NCBI GenBank assembly: GCA_016220035.1
Contig: JACRIO010000093.1
Location: 1-38,557, forward strand
Length of the DNA: 38,557 nucleotides
From: Planctomycetota bacterium
GTDB lineage: Bacteria; Planctomycetota; UBA1135; GCA-002686595
Direction: 5' to 3'
Position numbers and translations under genes: made by a program. The notes below the pieces were generated by a model that made no database searches, was not told where the DNA came from, and was given only the letters and a program-made list of their open reading frames with translations. Each line of letters starts with the position of its first letter. The stretch's first letter is position 1. Positions 34,451 to 38,557 of this stretch are shown piece after piece.

Positions 34451-35170
34451 TCACCGCGCGAGGGCTTCCACGAGCTCCGCGCACCACGTTGGGACCACGT
34501 CCACGGCGCGGCCGGCGCGGAACTCGTCGCGTGGGTCGAGGTTCTCGGGCGCCTCGAGGCCCAGCACGAACGTTCGTGCGTGGAGCGCGCGCGCCGTCGC
34601 GAGGTAGCCGGCCGCGGGCCACACATGACCGCTCGTCCCGATCGCGGCGAAGTGCGTGCAGCGCGTGAGCCGCGCGTCGATCGCGTCGAGGTGGTACGGC
34701 AGCTCCTCGAACCACACGACGTCGGGCCGCATCCGTTCGAACCCGCACGCGGCGCACGGCACGAACGCCGCGGGGTCGACGTGCTCGCGATCCTCCACGC
34801 GCGCGCCGCACGCCTCGCAGCGCAGGTGGAACAGCGTTCCGTGCATGTGCAGCGGCTCTGATCCGCCGCGCTCGTGCAGGTCGTCCACGTTCTGCGTCAC
34901 GAGCGTGAACGCGTGGCCGCGGCGGGCGAGCTCGCGCTCGAGCTCCGCGAGCGCGACGTGCGCCGCGTTGGGCGCGACCGTCGCGAGCGCCGCGCGCCGC
35001 AACTGGTAGAAGCGCCACACCGCCTCCGGATCGCGCCGCCACGCGCGCGGCGTCGCGACGTCCTCGATGCGCTTCCCCTCCCACAGCCCGCCCGCGCCGC
35101 GAAACGTGGCGACGCCCGAGTCGGCCGAGATGCCGGCGCCGGTGAGGACGAGGACGGAGCTCCGCTCCAC
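34451..35170 (-). CDS. NAD-dependent protein deacylase, class III sirtuin (CobB/SIRT5-like)
   Basis: A 239-aa Sir2 enzyme. The Rossmann NAD site shows TGAGISADSG and FRGAGGLW; TQNVDDLHERGG and catalytic His110 (LHMHGT) follow. A zinc ribbon is formed by Cys118, Cys121, Cys139 and Cys142. The Tyr55-x-x-Arg58 pair (RFYQLRR) is the signature of class III sirtuins, which remove succinyl and malonyl groups from lysine as well as acetyl groups. GTSGHVWPAAGY is the usual C-terminal motif. The start is GTG at 35168-35170, 6 nt after the upstream stop; no ATG fits so well. It lies in a six-gene minus-strand cluster with two sulfite-oxidase-fold proteins. Confidence 0.93.
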   Translation of the reverse strand: MERSSVLVLTGAGISADSGVATFRGAGGLWEGKRIEDVATPRAWRRDPEAVWRFYQLRRAALATVAPNAAHVALAELERELARRGHAFTLVTQNVDDLHERGGSEPLHMHGTLFHLRCEACGARVEDREHVDPAAFVPCAACGFERMRPDVVWFEELPYHLDAIDARLTRCTHFAAIGTSGHVWPAAGYLATARALHARTFVLGLEAPENLDPRDEFRAGRAVDVVPTWCAELVEALAR

Positions 35171-35176
35171 GCGCGC

Positions 35177-35752
35177 TCAACCGTTCGGCGGCGGCACGAC
35201 GAAGGTGTCCGTGCACCGCGGATCGCGCCACGTCTCCTCGACGTCGAAGGCCTGTTGTCCGATCACGAGCGTCGCGCGGTGCGCGAGCGTCGCGCGGTTG
35301 TCGGGGCCCGGCGAGTTCGCGACCTCGATCCATCCGAGGTCGCGGAGGTCGCCGGCGCCGTCGTGGTAGCCGGGCAGCACGAAGCGGAACGGCCCGCCCT
35401 CCGCGGCGGGGAGCGGTCGCCCTCCGCGCGCGTACACGACGAGGCCCAGCGGCTCGACTTGGTGGCGGAACACCGCGATGCGCACCGCTCCGTCGCGCGT
35501 GCCCGCGTTCACGAACAAGGGATGCGCCTGGGCTCTCGCATGCGCGAGGATTCCCGCGAGACGCACGGCCTCGCCCTGGACGCCCGGCACGAAGCGACTC
35601 GCGTCCTCGATCTGGAACTCGGCGGGGAGTTTGCGCAGGTCGTCGAAGCCGGGCTCGAGCTCGCTCGCGACCTTTCCGCACACGCGGAAGCGCTCCGCGC
35701 TCGAAGGGCGCATCGACGCGACGGAGCGCGGACCGAAGAAGGCGAACGGCAT
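35177..35752 (-). CDS. Sulfite-oxidase-fold (molybdopterin-domain-like) protein without Cys ligand, copy 2
   Basis: A 191-aa protein. Its middle and C-terminal parts resemble the molybdopterin-binding sulfite oxidase/YedY fold: VVYARGGRPLPAAEGGPFRFVLPGYHDGAGDLRDLGWIEVA corresponds to the G-x-P-L...GGP-R-x-V-x-P motif. The domain is short, about half the usual size, and has no Cys at the place that binds molybdenum, so it is unlikely to be a Moco enzyme. It is similar to the 153-aa product of the gene upstream (13-nt gap). There is no signal peptide. It ends 6 nt before the sirtuin start. Function unknown. Confidence 0.7.
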   Translation of the reverse strand: MPFAFFGPRSVASMRPSSAERFRVCGKVASELEPGFDDLRKLPAEFQIEDASRFVPGVQGEAVRLAGILAHARAQAHPLFVNAGTRDGAVRIAVFRHQVEPLGLVVYARGGRPLPAAEGGPFRFVLPGYHDGAGDLRDLGWIEVANSPGPDNRATLAHRATLVIGQQAFDVEETWRDPRCTDTFVVPPPNG

Positions 35753-35765
35753 GGCGTGGGGATCC

Positions 35766-36227
35766 TCAGGACGGCTTCTTGGCGTGCAGCTTCGCGTGCT
35801 CGGCGTCGTCGGCGGGCCGCGTGTCGCGCCCGCGCGCGGCGCCGAGCACGAGGCGCGCGAGCTGCTTCACGTTGACGCACTCGTCCGCGTGGCCGGGGAC
35901 GAGGAAGCGGAACGGACCGCCCTTCCACGGCGACAGCGGCCGCCCGTCGAGCTCGTACACCACGATCGCGTCGCGCACCTCCGCGATCGGCACGCTGACC
36001 GCGAAGGCGGGATCGGACGACTGCACGTCGAGGAACTGGGCCCCGGAACGCTCGCCCGCCAGTGCGCGCAGCGCGGCGAGCTTCACGGCGCGGCCGGAGC
36101 GGCCGGGCACCACTTTGGAGACGTCGGGCACCTGCGCGTCCGCCGGGAGCCGCGCGAGGTCGGCGTAGGCGAGCGCGAGCGGCTTCGCGCAGAGGCCGCC
36201 GAGTTCGAGTTGGGGAGGGTTCGTCAT
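35766..36227 (-). CDS. Sulfite-oxidase-fold (molybdopterin-domain-like) protein without Cys ligand, copy 1
   Basis: A 153-aa protein and first gene of the minus-strand cluster. It begins LELGGLCAKPLALAYADLARLPADAQV, the typical N-terminal strand and helix (L-x-G-V-x-x-P-x-x-L-T-x-x-D-L) of the sulfite oxidase fold. It continues with VVYELDGRPLSPWKGGPFRFLVPG and ends LARLVLGAARG with a polar tail (DAEHAKLHAKKPS). The only Cys residues (in GGLCAK and DECVNV) are not where the molybdenum ligand sits. No export signal, so it is probably cytoplasmic. ATG at 36227. Divergent from the SRPBCC gene with a 69-nt gap. Function unknown; the tight link to the sirtuin gene hints at a shared pathway. Confidence 0.72.
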   Translation of the reverse strand: MTNPPQLELGGLCAKPLALAYADLARLPADAQVPDVSKVVPGRSGRAVKLAALRALAGERSGAQFLDVQSSDPAFAVSVPIAEVRDAIVVYELDGRPLSPWKGGPFRFLVPGHADECVNVKQLARLVLGAARGRDTRPADDAEHAKLHAKKPS

Positions 36228-36296
36228 GGGGTTCGCGCGCGAGCTTCCGCGAGCGCGCCGCTAGGATACCGATTCGTTCGCGGCCCCATCCAGCGC

Positions 36297-36842
36297 ATGA
36301 AAGCGATCCGCCTCCTCCTCTTCGGCTTCCTCCTCTTCCTCGGCGGCGCGACGCTGCTCGCGCAATGCCAGCGCTCCGATTGGAGGAGCGAGCGAGCGCG
36401 CGTCGTCCCCGCGGCGCCCGAGCGCGTGCACGCCTGGCTCGACGACCTCGCGCACTGGCCTGCGCTCCTCGCCGGCGAGAACGCGCAGCCGATGACGCTG
36501 AAACTCGGCGCGCGCTCGAAGGGCGCCGGCGCGGAGCTCGCGATCGACGGCCCGCAGGGCGCGACGACGGTCGCGCTGCTCACGAGCGACGCGCAGACGG
36601 GCCTCGAATACCGCGTGACGCTCCCCGGCGGCTCGAACGCGATCACGGGCCGCATGACGTGGACCGCGGAAGGCGAGGGCGCGCGCGTGACGCTCACGGA
36701 GAGCGGCGCGGTCGGCTGGGGCCCGATCGAGCGCTTCCTGCGCGGCGTGATCGAGGAAGGCCACGCCGAGGAGCTCGCGCGGCGCCTGGAGCGGCTCGAA
36801 CGCGCGCTCGCGGGTGGACCCGGCGCCGCGCAGCCCCGGTGA
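36297..36842 (+). CDS. SRPBCC-family (polyketide-cyclase-like) membrane-anchored protein
   Basis: A 181-aa protein with an N-terminal membrane or signal segment (about residues 4-23, IRLLLFGFLLFLGGATLLAQ) followed by a START/SRPBCC-like domain: RVVPAAPERVHAWLDDLAHWPALL, AELAIDGPQGATTVALL, EYRVTLPGG, MTWTAEGEGARVTLTESGAVGWGPIERF and the long C-terminal helix that covers the pocket. These domains bind hydrophobic ligands. The ligand is unknown. The start at 36297 gives the hydrophobic N-terminus directly. It precedes trigger factor by 279 nt and is not obviously co-transcribed. Confidence 0.82.
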   Translation: MKAIRLLLFGFLLFLGGATLLAQCQRSDWRSERARVVPAAPERVHAWLDDLAHWPALLAGENAQPMTLKLGARSKGAGAELAIDGPQGATTVALLTSDAQTGLEYRVTLPGGSNAITGRMTWTAEGEGARVTLTESGAVGWGPIERFLRGVIEEGHAEELARRLERLERALAGGPGAAQPR

Positions 36843-37121
36843 CCCCGCGCCGACGGGGTGCGGACCGTTTTCCGCGTACCCGCGCCGCCAGCGTGGAAGC
36901 GCTTTCGCGGTGCGGCCGCGACGACGCTTCGCGGTCCGTTCCCAATCAAGCCCGCTCCACGCCGCGTCCGACCTAGGGCAGCAGGTGGACGACCCCTCCG
37001 TCCGGCCGGTAGATTCCTCCCCCCAACTCCCGGCCCGAACGCCCCGCGCGGGTGCTCCGGCCCCTTCCTTTCCTATGAATGCCTCCACCGCCGCGCGCGG
37101 TCGCGGGCCAGCGAGCTCATC

Positions 37122-38408
37122 GTGCAAGTCACCGTCGAGAAAACCGGTCCCTGCCAGGCCAAGGTCCAGTTCACCGTCCCCGGGGACGAGTTCAGCGGCA
37201 AGTTCAAGCTCGCGCTCCAGAACGCCGGCAAGAACGCCAAGCTGAAGGGCTTTCGGCCGGGTCACGTCCCGATCCAGATCATCGAGAAGCACTACGGCGT
37301 CCAGCTCCGCCAGGAGACGGTCCAGTACTACTTCCAGCAGGCGTACGAGCAGGCGATCAAGGACAACCAGCTCAAGGTCGTCGGCTTCCAGCGCGTGAAC
37401 CTCGACGAGGTGCGCGTCCTGGAGGGCGCCGACTTCGTCCACGCCTTCGAGGTCAGCCTGCGCCCCGAGATCGTGCTCGGCAACTACAAGGGCCTCGAGA
37501 TCGAAAGCCAGCTCGAGCCCGTGATGGACGTGGAGATCGACAACGCGGTCGAGAACTTGAAGCTCCAGCAGTCGCAGCCCGAGCCGGCGGGCGACCTCGG
37601 CCTCCCCGCGAACGGGATGGCGCTCGCGAAGGTCGAGTGGGTCCACGAAGGCGTCGTGATCCTCACGCGCGACGGCTTGCGCGTGTCGCCTGCGTCGCCG
37701 ACGCCCGGGACCGACCCCGAGGCGTTCAAGACGGCGCTCACTGGCGCGAAGGACGGCGAAACGCGCGAGGTCCCGATGACCTTTCCGCCCGACTTCGACA
37801 AGGTGGAGCTGCGCGGCAAGCAGGGCGCGACGCGCGTCACGGTCAGCCAGGCCTACAAGCTCAATCCGCCGAGCGACGAGGACCTGCGCAAGCTGCTCGG
37901 CGTCGCCGACGACGCGGCGATGAAGAAGCTCGTGAAGGAGAAGCTCGCCGAGGCGAAGACGACGCAGGAGCACGGGCGCGTCGAGAACGTGATCCTCGAC
38001 ATGCTCCTCGGCACGCACACGTTCGACCTGCCCGCGATGATGGTCGAGGAGCAGACCAACGCGCGCATCGCCCAGTTGAAGCAGCAGATGCAGCAGGGCG
38101 GCGTCGCGGCCGACCAGATCGAGCAGCAGGCCGCCTCGCAGAAGGAGAACGCCGTCAAGGCGGCCGAGCGCGGCATCCGCGCGCTCTTCCTCATGCAGGT
38201 CATCGGCGAGAAGGAGAACCTGCTCGTCACGCGCGAGGACATGCAGGCCGAGGTGCACTCGATCGCCCAGCGCAACAACGCGAAGGTCGAGGAGGTCGTC
38301 GAGTACTACCAGAAGAACAACCTGCTCGATCAGATGGCGATCGAGATCCTCGAGCGCAAGGTGCGCCGCTTCCTGCGCGAGAACGCGAAGATCAAGGAGC
38401 CCGCTTGA
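37122..38408 (+). CDS. tig: Trigger factor (ribosome-associated chaperone and PPIase)
   Basis: A 428-aa protein. The N-terminal ribosome-binding domain has the signature GFRPGHVP (residues 43-50) after KNAKLK. A central FKBP-like PPIase domain and a long helical C-terminal chaperone domain follow (about 240-428, for example DLPAMMVEEQTNARIAQLKQQMQQ). It binds ribosomal protein L23 at the exit tunnel and shields nascent chains. The start is taken as GTG at 37122 because the reading MQVTVEKTG matches the conserved MQVSVE opening; no in-frame ATG lies near and the upstream open frame is Arg/Pro-rich shadow. The stop overlaps the clpP start (TTGA), the classic tig-clpP order. Confidence 0.95.
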   Translation: MQVTVEKTGPCQAKVQFTVPGDEFSGKFKLALQNAGKNAKLKGFRPGHVPIQIIEKHYGVQLRQETVQYYFQQAYEQAIKDNQLKVVGFQRVNLDEVRVLEGADFVHAFEVSLRPEIVLGNYKGLEIESQLEPVMDVEIDNAVENLKLQQSQPEPAGDLGLPANGMALAKVEWVHEGVVILTRDGLRVSPASPTPGTDPEAFKTALTGAKDGETREVPMTFPPDFDKVELRGKQGATRVTVSQAYKLNPPSDEDLRKLLGVADDAAMKKLVKEKLAEAKTTQEHGRVENVILDMLLGTHTFDLPAMMVEEQTNARIAQLKQQMQQGGVAADQIEQQAASQKENAVKAAERGIRALFLMQVIGEKENLLVTREDMQAEVHSIAQRNNAKVEEVVEYYQKNNLLDQMAIEILERKVRRFLRENAKIKEPA

Positions 38409-38557
38409 CGAACCGTCCGACTGAACCGCTCATCGACATCTCCAAGATCACGTGGGGCGGGAAGCCCCGCTCCCCTTCGGAAGGCAACAGCGAGAAGAGC
38501 AGGGCCCACGACGCAATCATCCCCGTCGTCCTCGAGAAGACCGGCCGCGGCGAGCGC
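38405..38557 (+). CDS. clpP: ATP-dependent Clp protease proteolytic subunit ClpP, 5' part only
   Basis: The 51 visible codons read MTNRPTEPLIDISKITWGG, then KPRSPSEGNSEKSRAHDA, then IIPVVLEKTGRGER, and run off the window end. IIPVVLEKTGRGER is the conserved ClpP N-terminus (IPVVIEQTGRGER), whose hairpin gates the chamber. About 36 residues precede it, which is longer than usual and may be a propeptide. The start is TTG at 38405-38407, overlapping the trigger factor TGA as TTGA, so translation is coupled. Alternative: a start further in, outside the overlap. Catalytic Ser and His lie beyond the window. Confidence 0.85.
   Translation, partial: MTNRPTEPLIDISKITWGGKPRSPSEGNSEKSRAHDAIIPVVLEKTGRGER

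Noticed and set aside
36843-36895. Hairpins after the SRPBCC gene (CCCCG/CGGGG and GCGGA/TCCGC) as a terminator
   Set aside because: The stems are only 5 bp and no T-run follows.

Overview
The window is about 38.6 kb of very GC-rich DNA with short intergenic gaps, strong third-position G/C bias and several GTG or TTG starts. The gene mix suggests a Planctomycetota bacterium of a high-GC lineage; Myxococcota is the main alternative. Supporting features are secreted proteins of unknown function with a TLHEWGTF motif, a lipoprotein sialate O-acetylesterase, membrane-anchored SGNH proteins, HEAT-repeat fusions and a REP-associated tyrosine transposase. This assignment is an inference from gene content. 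I saw no rRNA, tRNA or CRISPR array.

Layout. 1-2.3 kb: the C-terminal end of a probable caspase-like protein, then a divergent secreted protein of unknown function. 2.4-6.7 kb: a zinc/manganese uptake block made of a small His/Cys-rich membrane protein, a coiled-coil outer-membrane barrel, a periplasmic metal-binding protein and an ABC-3 permease with a C-terminal HEAT domain; no ABC ATPase is present. 6.7-10.7 kb: a minimal aerobic benzoyl-CoA (box) module with a divergent BoxR-type regulator (XRE HTH plus shikimate-kinase-like domain), boxC and boxB, a perfect 16-bp palindrome in the divergent promoter and a strong terminator after boxB. 10.9-16.1 kb: two tandem paralogous exported proteins of about 830 aa with no function I recognise. 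16.1-18.5 kb: an SGNH hydrolase divergent from a GT4 glycosyltransferase.

18.5-22.0 kb holds the most unusual gene: one 1179-aa protein that joins N-terminal HEAT repeats, two ClpA/ClpC-type AAA+ modules and a C-terminal class-I peptide-chain-release-factor fold. The release-factor part lacks both the GGQ catalytic motif and the stop-codon-reading motif. The first AAA+ module has a degraded Walker B, and the second has lost its canonical GYVG pore loop. I read it as a possible ribosome- or translation-linked remodelling ATPase.

22.0-24.5 kb is an accessory patch with a REP-type transposase, two gene-poor stretches with inverted repeats, a lipoprotein gene interrupted by an in-frame amber codon, and a solo HicB-like gene. 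24.5-30.6 kb: an ALDH7-type aldehyde dehydrogenase whose stop overlaps the hicB start, a second SGNH protein, a single-pass membrane protein and the acetylesterase, beside a 5'-truncated aspartyl-protease remnant. 30.9-33.1 kb: the translation factor ABC-F EttA and a Nudix hydrolase. 33.1-36.2 kb: a compact six-gene minus-strand cluster with two Cys-less sulfite-oxidase-fold proteins, a class III sirtuin, a YedF/DsrE-like protein and two paralogous membrane proteins. 36.3-38.6 kb: a SRPBCC protein, then trigger factor (GTG start) translationally coupled to clpP (TTG start), which runs off the window end.

The window therefore contains several protein-synthesis and proteostasis genes (EttA, trigger factor, ClpP, the AAA+/pseudo-release-factor fusion). 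They are not one operon, so any functional link between them is inference.
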